From the NCBI RefSeq assembly GCF_000420325.1, contig NZ_ATUS01000004.1:124001-188000 (forward strand): 64,000 nt of DNA, given 5' to 3'. A program made the translations under genes and the position numbers. Positions 51,148-59,260 of the stretch are shown here, piece by piece; within the stretch, counting starts at the first letter, position 1, and each line of letters opens with the position of its first letter. The stretch comes from Spongiibacter tropicus DSM 19543 (GTDB lineage: Bacteria > Pseudomonadota > Gammaproteobacteria > Pseudomonadales > Spongiibacteraceae). The notes beneath the pieces were generated by a model that was not told the origin of the DNA, did no database searches, and saw nothing but the letters and a program-made list of their open reading frames with translations.

Positions 51148-52139
51148 GCAAGCCATTGAATAGGTGTACAGGAGTCCTGGTGCTGGCGGGGTCGTTTGCA
51201 CTGGTCGGCTGTGCGACGCCGCAAAAACCGCCACAAATTACCCTGGACGAGCCGGTCGCGGCAACCTTGTTGGCGGAGCCCGACAGACCAATAGAAGTGG
51301 TGGAAGTGCCAAAACCCCTGCCGTTGCCAGGGCAACTGATGTCCTTGCCTGTGGAAGCGGAGGGTGCCGAGGAAGTCGAGCTTGCAGATCCGCAGACAGA
51401 GGTAGACCAGGCTACCGAGGAGGCGCGGGTGCCACCGACGCGGGAAGGCTATGTCAATGCCGTCCAGGTCTGGCCCTTTGCTGGCGGTGCACTGTATCAG
51501 GTCTATGCCAGCCCGGAGCGGGTGACCGTCATTGCCCTGCAGCCCGGCGAGGAACTGGTGACGGTCGCCGCCGGGGATACCGTGCGCTGGATCGTGGGGG
51601 ATACGTCCAGTGGCACCGGAGTCGAGCAGCGGGTCAATGTGTTGGTCAAGCCCATCCGCGTGGATATCCGGACCAACCTGGTGATCACCACCAATCGCCG
51701 TACCTATCTGATGGAGTTGATTTCGACTGAGAAGACCTGGATGGCCTCGGTCTCCTGGGACTACCCGAGGGATCGCATGCTGGCCTTGCAGCGTCGCTCG
51801 CAGGCGGCCGAGGTGGTCGCGCCGATTGACCGGGGCTTGTCCTTGGAAAACTTGCGATTCCGCTATGCCCTGAGTGGCGACCAGCCGTCATGGCGGCCAC
51901 TGAGAGCCTTCGACGACGGCGGGAAGGTCTATATCCAGTTCCCGGCCGGGATCGCCCAGGGTGAGCTGCCTCCGCTGCTCGTGATTGGCGCGCAGGGTGA
52001 TGGCCAGTTGGTGAACTACCGTTTCCGCTCGCCGTATTACATCGTGGATCGGCTCTTCGGCGCCGCCGAACTGCGCTTGGGCGGCGAGGAAGGCGAGGTG
52101 GTGCGCATTGAGCGAACCGACGGGGTACGGAGGGAGTGA
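51144..52139 (+). CDS. trbG: TrbG (VirB9-type) outer-membrane-associated protein
   Basis: A 331-aa protein with a lipobox-like signal (VLVLAGSFALVGCAT) and a VirB9/CagX domain in the C-terminal half (NLVITTNRRTYLMELISTEK, LRFRYALSGDQPSWRPLRAF). Part of the outer-membrane core complex with TrbI. Coupled by overlap to its neighbours. Confidence 0.94.
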   Translation: MSKPLNRCTGVLVLAGSFALVGCATPQKPPQITLDEPVAATLLAEPDRPIEVVEVPKPLPLPGQLMSLPVEAEGAEEVELADPQTEVDQATEEARVPPTREGYVNAVQVWPFAGGALYQVYASPERVTVIALQPGEELVTVAAGDTVRWIVGDTSSGTGVEQRVNVLVKPIRVDIRTNLVITTNRRTYLMELISTEKTWMASVSWDYPRDRMLALQRRSQAAEVVAPIDRGLSLENLRFRYALSGDQPSWRPLRAFDDGGKVYIQFPAGIAQGELPPLLVIGAQGDGQLVNYRFRSPYYIVDRLFGAAELRLGGEEGEVVRIERTDGVRRE

Positions 52140-53428
52140 GCGTGGACGATGACAACACTCCGAATCAGCCACCGCCAGAACCATCGCCGAAATTGGCACC
52201 GGAACAGGTAGCGCTACGTGCCCAGCCGCGACCGGTCACGCGGTTGAACCGGCGGATACTGGCTGTGATCGCTGGCGGGGTCGGCATCGCTGTACTGGGC
52301 GCTCTATTCTGGTCGCTGCGTGTGCCCGAGCGGGACGATCTGAATGGCGCGGACGAGTTGTACAACGTCGAGCGCGTCGCCCATTCGGAAGGACTGACCC
52401 GTTTGCCAGCAGACTATTCGCAATTGCCGCCTGAAGTACCTCGCCTGGGTAAGCCGTTGCCGGGTGACCTGGGTGAGCCAATTCTGAAGGCGGAGCGGCA
52501 GGCCATGGGTTATCGGGACGGCCAGGACTCGGCCGAAGCCGACCGACTGGCGCGCCTCAAGGAAGCGGAAGAGGCAGCGGCCTCTGCCGTATTCTTCGGG
52601 TCGATTCGACCACGCTCTGTTGCGGCGACGCCAATGGCAGATGGAGTAGGGGGCTCTGCGATGGGGCAGGGGCTGGGGGCGCTCGATTCGTTCGCAATGC
52701 TGCAGGGCCCGCCTCCCGGAGAGAGCGACCCCATTGCCCTGCAGAACCGCCAGGAACAGAAGGAAGCCTTTCTCAGTAACTCCTCATTTACAGAAACCCG
52801 TAATTCCGGGGATTTGCAAACGCCTGTGTCCCCTTATCAAGTAATGGCCGGGACGGTGATTGCCGCCGCCCTGGTCACCGGCATCAACTCCGACCTGCCG
52901 GGCGATGTGATCGCCACTGTCACTGAACCGGTCTATGACACCGCCACCGGCCGCCATGTACTGATCCCCCAAGGTTCGCGCATCCTGGGTCGCTATAACA
53001 GCCAGGTGAGCTACGGGCAGACCCGTGTGCAGGTGGTCTGGCACCGGGTGATCCTGCCGGACACCTCGTCCTTTCAGCTCGACAACCTCGCCGGTACCGA
53101 TCCGGCCGGCTACGCGGGTCTGGAAGATGGCGTCGATTGGCACTGGGACCGCCTGTTCGCCGGCGCCGCGCTGACCACACTGCTGGGAGTGGGCGCCGAA
53201 CTGGCCGCACCCGAGAACCGCCAGGATGGCGATCGCGTCATCATCGCCGGCCGGGACAGCGCCCAGGACAGCATCAACCAGGTTGGCCAGGAGGTCACCC
53301 GCCGCAATCTCAATATCCAGCCCACTCTGACCAGCCGCCCCGGTTTGCCGGTGCGCCTTATCGTCAACCGCGACCTCGTATTGCGGCCCTACCAACCACT
53401 GATCTACAAGCGGGGGACTACGCCATGA
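52136..53428 (+). CDS. trbI: TrbI (VirB10-type) channel protein
   Basis: A 430-aa protein spanning both membranes: Pro-rich N-terminus, one helix (ILAVIAGGVGIAVLGALFW) and a VirB10 C-terminal domain with VMAGTVIAAALVTGINSDLPG and LIPQGSRILGRYNSQVSYGQ. GTG at 52136 overlaps the trbG stop (GTGA); GTG at 52142 is also possible. Completes the mating-pair set found in Tn4371 (trbB-C-D-E-J-L-F-G-I). Confidence 0.95.
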   Translation: MSVDDDNTPNQPPPEPSPKLAPEQVALRAQPRPVTRLNRRILAVIAGGVGIAVLGALFWSLRVPERDDLNGADELYNVERVAHSEGLTRLPADYSQLPPEVPRLGKPLPGDLGEPILKAERQAMGYRDGQDSAEADRLARLKEAEEAAASAVFFGSIRPRSVAATPMADGVGGSAMGQGLGALDSFAMLQGPPPGESDPIALQNRQEQKEAFLSNSSFTETRNSGDLQTPVSPYQVMAGTVIAAALVTGINSDLPGDVIATVTEPVYDTATGRHVLIPQGSRILGRYNSQVSYGQTRVQVVWHRVILPDTSSFQLDNLAGTDPAGYAGLEDGVDWHWDRLFAGAALTTLLGVGAELAAPENRQDGDRVIIAGRDSAQDSINQVGQEVTRRNLNIQPTLTSRPGLPVRLIVNRDLVLRPYQPLIYKRGTTP

Positions 53429-53691
53429 CCACCAACAAGCTGCGGCTGGGACCGCTGCCCAAGAACGAAACCGTCAAACTGACCTTTACCTGCCCGGCGA
53501 CCCTGAAGGAGGACCTGGAGCGCTATGCCGAGCTTCACGCTCAGACCTACGGCGAGCCGGTGGATGCGCTGACGCTGATCCCGCATATGCTGGAGTCGTT
53601 TATGGCGCGGGATAGGGTGTTTCGAAAGGGAAAAAGAGGACGCGCCAGTCCTTCTCAGGCCACTTCGTCCGTGCGACCGATAGACAGATAA
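53425..53691 (+). CDS. DUF2274 family protein
   Basis: An 88-aa basic protein, MTTNKLRLGPLPKNETVKLT then LKEDLERYAELHAQTYG and LIPHMLESFMARDRVFRK: the DUF2274 layout, resembling a ribbon-helix-helix protein. It habitually follows trbI in Tn4371-type elements. It overlaps trbI by four bases and ends the transfer operon. Function unknown. Confidence 0.9.
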   Translation: MTTNKLRLGPLPKNETVKLTFTCPATLKEDLERYAELHAQTYGEPVDALTLIPHMLESFMARDRVFRKGKRGRASPSQATSSVRPIDR

Positions 53692-53796
53692 TCGGATAAT
53701 CATGTCTGAATATCCGCATATGGAGCGGATTTTGGATAATTATTTGCGATCAGTGGCTACCGCTACTACTCCTCCTTATTTAGAAAAATATAAAAT

Positions 53797-53815
53797 ATCG
53801 TAGTATAGCTACGAT
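53797..53815. promoter_or_regulatory. Operator-like inverted repeat 1 of the AbiE locus
   Basis: ATCGTAG (53797-53803) and CTACGAT (53809-53815) flank five bases, in an AT-rich promoter-like zone. The half-site CGTAG recurs in repeat 2. Autoregulation by AbiEi through paired inverted repeats is established for streptococcal AbiEi. Confidence 0.7.
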
Positions 53816-53862
53816 TAAAATAGGTTGATTAAATTGACTAGTATTTGGGAAAGCTGTATAAA

Positions 53863-53879
53863 TCGTAGCATGGCTACGA
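53863..53879. promoter_or_regulatory. Operator-like inverted repeat 2, centred on the abiEi start codon
   Basis: TCGTAGC (53863-53869) and GCTACGA (53873-53879) flank exactly ATG (53870-53872), the start codon of the antitoxin gene. The repeat is an exact 7-bp dyad sharing its half-site with repeat 1. Confidence 0.7.
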
Positions 53880-54607
53880 AAAACACGAGCAAACTAAATA
53901 CTCTCTACACCAGGCTGGAGCCAGGGTCGCCGCTGACGTCGGAAGATCTGGCGGCCTTGGATATCTCTGCCGACTTGGCGGTTCACTACGTGCGGGCCGG
54001 ATGGTTGATGCGGTTGGCGAGAGGGGTTTACTGCCGGCCAAACGAAGAATTAAAGCTGCATCCCTGTCTCCTTCTGTTGCAGCGCAAACTTGCAGGACTC
54101 CACGTCGGCGGCAAGTCGGCGCTCGATTGGTATGGTGTGCGTCAGTACGTATCGCAACAATCGACGTTACTTCTTTATGGTTGGGCCGACGGTCATTTGC
54201 CGGACTGGTTCACCGACCGCTTTCCGGCCCAGTATCACCGCAAGCGTCTGTTCGACGAGGACTGTGACAACTTGTTGCATGCCATGCCTTTTGAGAGACG
54301 GGAGGGGGCGCCGCAGGTTTCGTCGCCGGAACGAGCACTGTTGGAACTGCTCAGCGAAGTCGGCGTGCGCCAGCCTTTGCAGGAAGCCCGCGAACTCGTC
54401 GAAAGTACCTACAATTTGCGTGTCAACGTGCTGCGTGAACTGTTGCAGCACTGTACCAGTGTCAAGACGGTGCGACTTTGCCTCCAACTGGGTCGCGAGG
54501 GTGGATTGCCATGGGCAGAGAAACTTGATCCGGACACGTTGCCGACCGGCAGTGACCGGCCCTGGGTATCCAAATCCAGCGACGGCCTGTTGGTGCTAAA
54601 GCCATGA
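53870..54607 (+). CDS. abiEi: Type IV antitoxin AbiEi
   Basis: A 245-aa antitoxin/repressor: N-terminal winged-helix part (LTSEDLAALDISADLAVHYV, RAGWLMRLARGVYCRP) and AbiEi C-terminal domain (HVGGKSALDWYGVRQYV, SSPERALLELLSEVG). AbiEi represses its own promoter and counters the toxin. ATG at 53870 fits the operator arrangement; a GTG-like upstream extension is not conserved-looking. The stop overlaps the toxin gene by four bases. Confidence 0.9.
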   Translation: MATKNTSKLNTLYTRLEPGSPLTSEDLAALDISADLAVHYVRAGWLMRLARGVYCRPNEELKLHPCLLLLQRKLAGLHVGGKSALDWYGVRQYVSQQSTLLLYGWADGHLPDWFTDRFPAQYHRKRLFDEDCDNLLHAMPFERREGAPQVSSPERALLELLSEVGVRQPLQEARELVESTYNLRVNVLRELLQHCTSVKTVRLCLQLGREGGLPWAEKLDPDTLPTGSDRPWVSKSSDGLLVLKP

Positions 54608-55524
54608 ATACGGCGTATCTCGATACCGCACGCCTGTTGACACAAGTGGCACCACTGGTCTTTGTGGATGACACGTTTGCCTTGAAAGGTGGTACGGCCA
54701 TCAACCTCTTTGTGCGCGACATGCCGCGACTGTCGGTGGATCTTGATCTGGTATTCCCGGACCACTCCCTGCCGCGTGAACAGGCACTGGCTCGGATTAA
54801 CGACGCGATTCGGCAGGCGGCGGAGCGCCTGAACAAACATGGATTTCAGACACACATGCTGGCCGCTGAGGCGGGTGAGACCAAGCTGTTGGTGCGCCGT
54901 GGGGGAACCGAAGTCAAAATCGAAGCCAATTTCGTTCTGCGTGGAACAGTGAAGCCGGTGCGTCGGGCGTCTATTACACCTCTCGCCAGTGATGTGCTGA
55001 TGGCCGATTTGGAAATCCCCGTGGCGTCACTGGAGGACCTTTATGGTGGCAAGCTGGTCGCCGCACTGGACCGTCAGCATCCCCGTGATCTGTTCGACGT
55101 GATGCAGCTGTTTGAGCATGAGGGCATCACGCCCGGCATTCGCCGGGCCTTCGTTGTGTACCTGGCCAGTCATAACCGTCCGGTACATGAAGTGTTGTTC
55201 CCACAGCTGAGGGATATTGGCCATGACTACAAGCATAACTTCGAAGGGATGACAGCCGACTCCGTGGCGCTCGAAGCATTACTGGCGACACGTGATCGAA
55301 TGATTGATGAACTTCAGTCAGGGCTCGACGGCAAGGAACGGCAATTTCTGCTATCGCTGGTAGCCGGTGCTCCCGATTGGTCGCTAATGGGTATCACTCA
55401 TCTTGAACATTTGCCCGGTATTCGTTGGAAGTTGCACAACCTGGCAAAATTGCGGAAAGCCAATGCGAAGAAATTTGCCGAGCAGGCCGATATGTTGTCG
55501 ACGCGGTTAGCCAGTGTGACTTGA
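54604..55524 (+). CDS. abiEii: Type IV toxin AbiEii, nucleotidyltransferase
   Basis: A 306-aa nucleotidyltransferase toxin with FALKGGTAINLF (G-G-T motif), LSVDLDLVF (the catalytic D-x-D equivalent) and LEDLYGGKLVAALDRQHPRD (the AbiEii K-x4-D region). AbiEii/MenT-type toxins add nucleotides to tRNA acceptor ends or related substrates and mediate abortive infection. It stabilises the element and may also act against phages. Confidence 0.92.
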   Translation: MNTAYLDTARLLTQVAPLVFVDDTFALKGGTAINLFVRDMPRLSVDLDLVFPDHSLPREQALARINDAIRQAAERLNKHGFQTHMLAAEAGETKLLVRRGGTEVKIEANFVLRGTVKPVRRASITPLASDVLMADLEIPVASLEDLYGGKLVAALDRQHPRDLFDVMQLFEHEGITPGIRRAFVVYLASHNRPVHEVLFPQLRDIGHDYKHNFEGMTADSVALEALLATRDRMIDELQSGLDGKERQFLLSLVAGAPDWSLMGITHLEHLPGIRWKLHNLAKLRKANAKKFAEQADMLSTRLASVT

Positions 55525-55677
55525 ATTGGACTTTCCGCCATAGGGAACTCTCAACTTTGATGGTGCTTCTGGTGATCTAGGGAACCATCAATTAGTGGCA
55601 CTCAATCTCTATCTTAATTCGGGTAACTAGGTGCAATACCTACAAGGTGCTTTCAAGGCTTCGAACCTGTTTAATCA

Positions 55678-56067
55678 CTAGTGTTTGCCTAGGGCCTCCA
55701 AGATACGGCATTCGGCAATGTGACCACCTGAACAGCTTGCAGATATACGCCGTAACTCCCTGGCCAGAGATTCAAGGTGCCTGATGCGGTTGCGAATTCC
55801 GTGCAGATGCTTGTCGGTAATACTGTCCACCGCCTGACAGGAAAGATCGGGTTGTTCTTTGAGCGACAGCAGTTCCCGGATATCGTCCAAGGAAAAACCC
55901 AGCTCACGAGCATGAAGAATAAAGCGTAGCTGCTGGATATGATGGTCTGCGTAACAACGGTAGCCACTTTCCGAACGCGCAGTAGGTGAAAGAATGCCCA
56001 CCCGTTCATAGTAGCGAATGGTTTCGATATGGCAGCCCGACAGTCGTGATGCCTCGCCAATCTTCAT
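55678..56067 (-). CDS. MerR-family heavy-metal regulator (CadR/PbrR-like)
   Basis: A 129-aa MerR regulator: HTH MKIGEASRLSGCHIETIRYYERVGIL, dimerisation helix, and metal-site cysteines Cys77 (DLSCQAV), Cys112 and Cys120 (SCSGGHIAEC), a pattern close to CadR (Cd/Pb/Zn-type). ATG at 56067 starts directly at the HTH. Divergent from the CDF transporter gene, with a 19-bp-spacer promoter between them. Confidence 0.92.
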   Translation of the reverse strand: MKIGEASRLSGCHIETIRYYERVGILSPTARSESGYRCYADHHIQQLRFILHARELGFSLDDIRELLSLKEQPDLSCQAVDSITDKHLHGIRNRIRHLESLARELRRISASCSGGHIAECRILEALGKH

Positions 56068-56077
56068 GGTGTGTCTC

Positions 56078-56108
56078 TTGACTCTGTAACGGTTACAGAC
56101 TTTATGGT
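56078..56108 (+). promoter_or_regulatory. MerR-controlled promoter of the CDF gene
   Basis: TTGACT (-35, 56078-56083) and TATGGT (-10, 56103-56108) are separated by 19 bases, the long spacer that MerR activators twist open. The spacer carries the dyad TCTGTAAC-G-GTTACAGA (56083-56099). Confidence 0.88.
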
Positions 56109-56139
56109 AGCAGAGAAGACACAATGCTTGGAGAGGATA

Positions 56140-56790
56140 ATGAGTTCAGGTTGCTGCGATGTTGATACGGTTGACCAACTGGCCACGGCGGGGCGCCGTA
56201 AAACCCTGTACGTTGTCCTGTGGATCAATATCCTGATGTTCGCCGCGGAACTCGGCGCTGGCATCTGGGCGGACTCCAAGGCGCTGATGGCGGATTCCGC
56301 CGATAATCTCGGTGACAGCCTGGTCTATGCCATAAGCCTCTTCGTGGTTGCTCGCAGTGTGCGCTGGCGTGCCGGGGCAGCCTTTATGAAAGGGTTGATT
56401 CAGCTCACCTTTGGGCTGGGCCTTATCCTCACGATTATCGCCAGTCTGCTGGGAGAACCACAGCCAATTGGGTTGGTGATGATGGCAGTTGCAGGCGTAG
56501 CGCTGATTGGCAACCTGATTTGCTTCGGACTGCTGATGAAGCATCGGGGCGAGGACGTGAATATGCGCTCTGTGTGGCTGTGTTCCCGCAACGATGTGAT
56601 CAGTAATACCGGGGTGATTATTTCAGGAGTTCTGGTTATTTGGCTCGATTCTTATTGGCCGGACTTGATAGTTGCTAGTATCGTTGCTGTCGTTTTTTTG
56701 CACACGGCCTATGAAGTACTTCGAAGTGCAGGTCAATCCTGGCGGGGTGAACCTCAAGCTCACGTCAATATTTGCAGTTCTGGCGCTTAA
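56140..56790 (+). CDS. Cation diffusion facilitator, short form
   Basis: A 216-aa inner-membrane transporter, about six helices. The CDF metal-site residues are seen in ALMADSADNLGDSLV and in the later ...SRNDVISNTGVIISG-type helix. CDF proteins exchange Zn2+, Cd2+ or Co2+ for protons. It ends after the membrane domain, lacking the cytoplasmic metal-sensing domain of about 80 residues, and its N-terminus has a GCC cysteine pair. ATG at 56140 with GAGAGGA upstream. Regulated by the divergent MerR protein. Confidence 0.88.
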   Translation: MSSGCCDVDTVDQLATAGRRKTLYVVLWINILMFAAELGAGIWADSKALMADSADNLGDSLVYAISLFVVARSVRWRAGAAFMKGLIQLTFGLGLILTIIASLLGEPQPIGLVMMAVAGVALIGNLICFGLLMKHRGEDVNMRSVWLCSRNDVISNTGVIISGVLVIWLDSYWPDLIVASIVAVVFLHTAYEVLRSAGQSWRGEPQAHVNICSSGA

Positions 56791-56896
56791 TGGAAGTATC
56801 CGTTGATTGATCTATGTCAATCATCAAGGGCGTTATGTTTGAACTTTCGAGAGAATAAGGTATCCTTCCTAATGTTAATATAACCATTTGCAGATT

Positions 56897-57283
56897 ATGT
56901 GGCTTAGCAGATTCAGATTTTACATGGCAATCTTCGCGTTACTGGCTTTCACCAGCCAGTCGTTTGCTGCTGCGAAATTGCCCTGCCACAAGATGAGTCA
57001 CGAACCCGATGTTCCAGTAATGACGGGGGCAATGGATCATGGAAGCCATACCAAGGCAAACAATATCCAGATTAATAATGCCCTTACGGCTGATGCCGCT
57101 GATTGTTGCAGCCAGGATCACTGCTCTCAGCTGGATTGCATCTCTGCAAGCGTTGCGGTGGTGAGTACACTGTCGTCGTTTTCCGTCCAGTTTTCTCAAA
57201 CCCTCAATACAGCGTATTCGGTTTCCTTCCTCTCCCAGGCAGCTTCCTCGCTGTTTCGCCCCCCCCATTTCCCGCTGAAGTAG
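56897..57283 (+). CDS. Secreted Met/His/Cys-rich metal-binding protein
   Basis: A 128-aa periplasmic protein: signal peptide (FYMAIFALLAFTSQSFAAA) then a metal-binding zone with CHKMSHEP, MDHGSH and CCSQDHCSQLDC. Likely a copper or silver chelator for the efflux system that follows. No named family is certain. Located 127 bases upstream of the DUF411 gene. Confidence 0.72.
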   Translation: MWLSRFRFYMAIFALLAFTSQSFAAAKLPCHKMSHEPDVPVMTGAMDHGSHTKANNIQINNALTADAADCCSQDHCSQLDCISASVAVVSTLSSFSVQFSQTLNTAYSVSFLSQAASSLFRPPHFPLK

Positions 57284-57410
57284 GGTTGGTACGCCTGAAA
57301 TTCAGGCGTCTGACGACTCGATAAGCGGGAGATCAAAACTCCCATAACGTATGTTTAAAACGCGCCATCGCTACGAGCGCGTTCACTGCAACTCTTGATT
57401 GGGAGTCATC

Positions 57411-57911
57411 ATGAAGCCGTTACATACCTATCTGCGCTTTCCGGCGCTGATCCTATTCCTGTTATTTCTTGCCGCTTGTTCCGAAAGCGAAAATCACGCA
57501 ACTAAAAGCGCAACGATTGCCTCGTTGGATGTTTATAAAAGCCGCACCTGTCAATGCTGCCAGCAATGGGTTCACCATATGGAAGATGTTGGTTTCGACA
57601 CAGAAACCCACCATCCGTCGGACTTGAATCGCATTAAAAATGACTATGGCATAACACCTGAATTCCAGTCCTGCCATACGGCAGTTTCGAGCGACGGTTA
57701 TGTATTCGAAGGCCATATCCCGGCGCGCTTTGTTCAGCAGTTTCTGGAAAACCCTCCCGATGACGCCATCGGCCTTAGTGTGCCCGGCATGCCGGCAGGC
57801 AGCCCTGGTATGGAGATGGGTGACAGGTTTACAGCTTATAAGGTATGGCTGCTTAAAAAAGACGGTTCGGCTGACGTGTTTGCATCTGTGAATAGTCGCG
57901 ATCAGCAATAG
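57411..57911 (+). CDS. DUF411-family metal-binding lipoprotein
   Basis: A 166-aa lipoprotein: signal LILFLLFLAACSES with lipobox LAAC, then the DUF411 fold with CQCCQQWVHHM (C-x-C-C) and TPEFQSCHTAV, ending in a WLLKKDGSADVF segment. DUF411 proteins accompany copper-resistance genes and probably bind Cu(I). First of the gene run CusC-B-A, 11 bases before cusC. ATG at 57411. Confidence 0.87.
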   Translation: MKPLHTYLRFPALILFLLFLAACSESENHATKSATIASLDVYKSRTCQCCQQWVHHMEDVGFDTETHHPSDLNRIKNDYGITPEFQSCHTAVSSDGYVFEGHIPARFVQQFLENPPDDAIGLSVPGMPAGSPGMEMGDRFTAYKVWLLKKDGSADVFASVNSRDQQ

Positions 57912-57922
57912 GACATATAACG

Positions 57923-59260
57923 ATGAACATTCAATGGGTATTTTTATTATTTTTGCTGGTGGGGTTTCCTGCGTTTGCTCAGAGCCCGACTAATAAGCTG
58001 AGTCTGGATGAGGCCATCGCCCATGCCATTGCCACGGATCCCTGGCTGAACGGTAGCCGGCATCGCGAAGATGCTTTGACCAGCGAATCAATTTCAGCAT
58101 CGACGCTTCCAGACCCCAAGGTCAGCCTGATGGCGGCTAACTTTCCTACCGATAGCTTCGATATCAACCAGGAGCCTATGACGCAGCTCACTGTAGGTGT
58201 TAGTCAGGTGTTCCCTCGCGGCGATAGTCTGGCGCTGTCCAGCCGTCAGAAACAGGAGTTGGCGGAACAGGAGCCGTTGCTCAGGCAGAATCGTCAGGCC
58301 AGGGTAACGGCTATTGTCTCGCAGTTGTGGCTGGACGCATTCAGGGCCCAGGAGAGCATTCGATTGATTGAGCAGGATCGCTCGCTATTTGAACATTTGG
58401 TGGATGCAACCAAAGCGAGCTATTCGTCGGCACTGGGAGGTGCTCGCCAGCAGGATATTATCCGGGCCCAATTGGAGCTTACCCGGTTGGATGATCGTTT
58501 GACGGTGCTGCGGCAACAGTCGGAGTCAGCCCAACAGCGTTTATCCGAGTGGGTCGGCGGTCTTGCCAGTCTGCCGTTAGCGCAGCTTGTGCCCAGTCAG
58601 TACGGTGATGAGCCGGCGTCGGTGGGAGGTCAGCCGGATAGTGATCGTTGGCTCTATGAACAGGTCAACCGGCACCCACTCTTGCGGGCGCTTGATCAGC
58701 GTATTGATGCCATGGAGACCGGGGTCGAATTAGCGCGCCAGAAATATAAACCTGAGTGGGGTCTTTCCGCCCAATATGGCTATAGGGACGATGATCCCAT
58801 GGGGCGTGACCGGGCTGATTTTTTTTCTGTCGGTGTGACCTTTGACCTGCCGCTTTTCACCGGCAAGCGACAGGATAAAGACGTCAGTGCGGCCACTTCC
58901 CGGGCTGAGGCCATAAAAACTGACAAGTTACTGATGGCGCGAAAGCTGATGGCGGAACTGGATACGGCCTTGGTACAGCTACAGCGCCTGAATGATCGTC
59001 GCGCGCTCTACGCCGGGCAGTTATTGCCGCAAATGTCAGAGCAGGCCGAAGCTGCCCTGGCCGCCTACAACAACGACGACGGCGACTTTGCCGAAGCGGT
59101 GCGCGCCCGCATTGCTGAGTTAAATGCCAAGATCGACTTTTTAACGATCAGGATTGATCGGCTGAAGATGATTGCCGAGTTGAATTACCTCTTGTCCAAA
59201 AATGGTTCAGAACCGTTTCCCGCCACCAGCAGAGAACACGCTGAAGGATTAACCCCATGA
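57923..59260 (+). CDS. cusC: CusC/CzcC-type outer-membrane efflux protein
   Basis: A 445-aa TolC-family protein with signal peptide (VFLLFLLVGFPAFAQS), repeated long helices (LTRLDDRLTVLRQQSESAQ; LDTALVQLQRLNDRRAL) and the twofold TolC domain layout. It forms the outer-membrane duct of the RND pump encoded next. Stop overlaps the cusB start by four bases. Confidence 0.92.
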   Translation: MNIQWVFLLFLLVGFPAFAQSPTNKLSLDEAIAHAIATDPWLNGSRHREDALTSESISASTLPDPKVSLMAANFPTDSFDINQEPMTQLTVGVSQVFPRGDSLALSSRQKQELAEQEPLLRQNRQARVTAIVSQLWLDAFRAQESIRLIEQDRSLFEHLVDATKASYSSALGGARQQDIIRAQLELTRLDDRLTVLRQQSESAQQRLSEWVGGLASLPLAQLVPSQYGDEPASVGGQPDSDRWLYEQVNRHPLLRALDQRIDAMETGVELARQKYKPEWGLSAQYGYRDDDPMGRDRADFFSVGVTFDLPLFTGKRQDKDVSAATSRAEAIKTDKLLMARKLMAELDTALVQLQRLNDRRALYAGQLLPQMSEQAEAALAAYNNDDGDFAEAVRARIAELNAKIDFLTIRIDRLKMIAELNYLLSKNGSEPFPATSREHAEGLTP

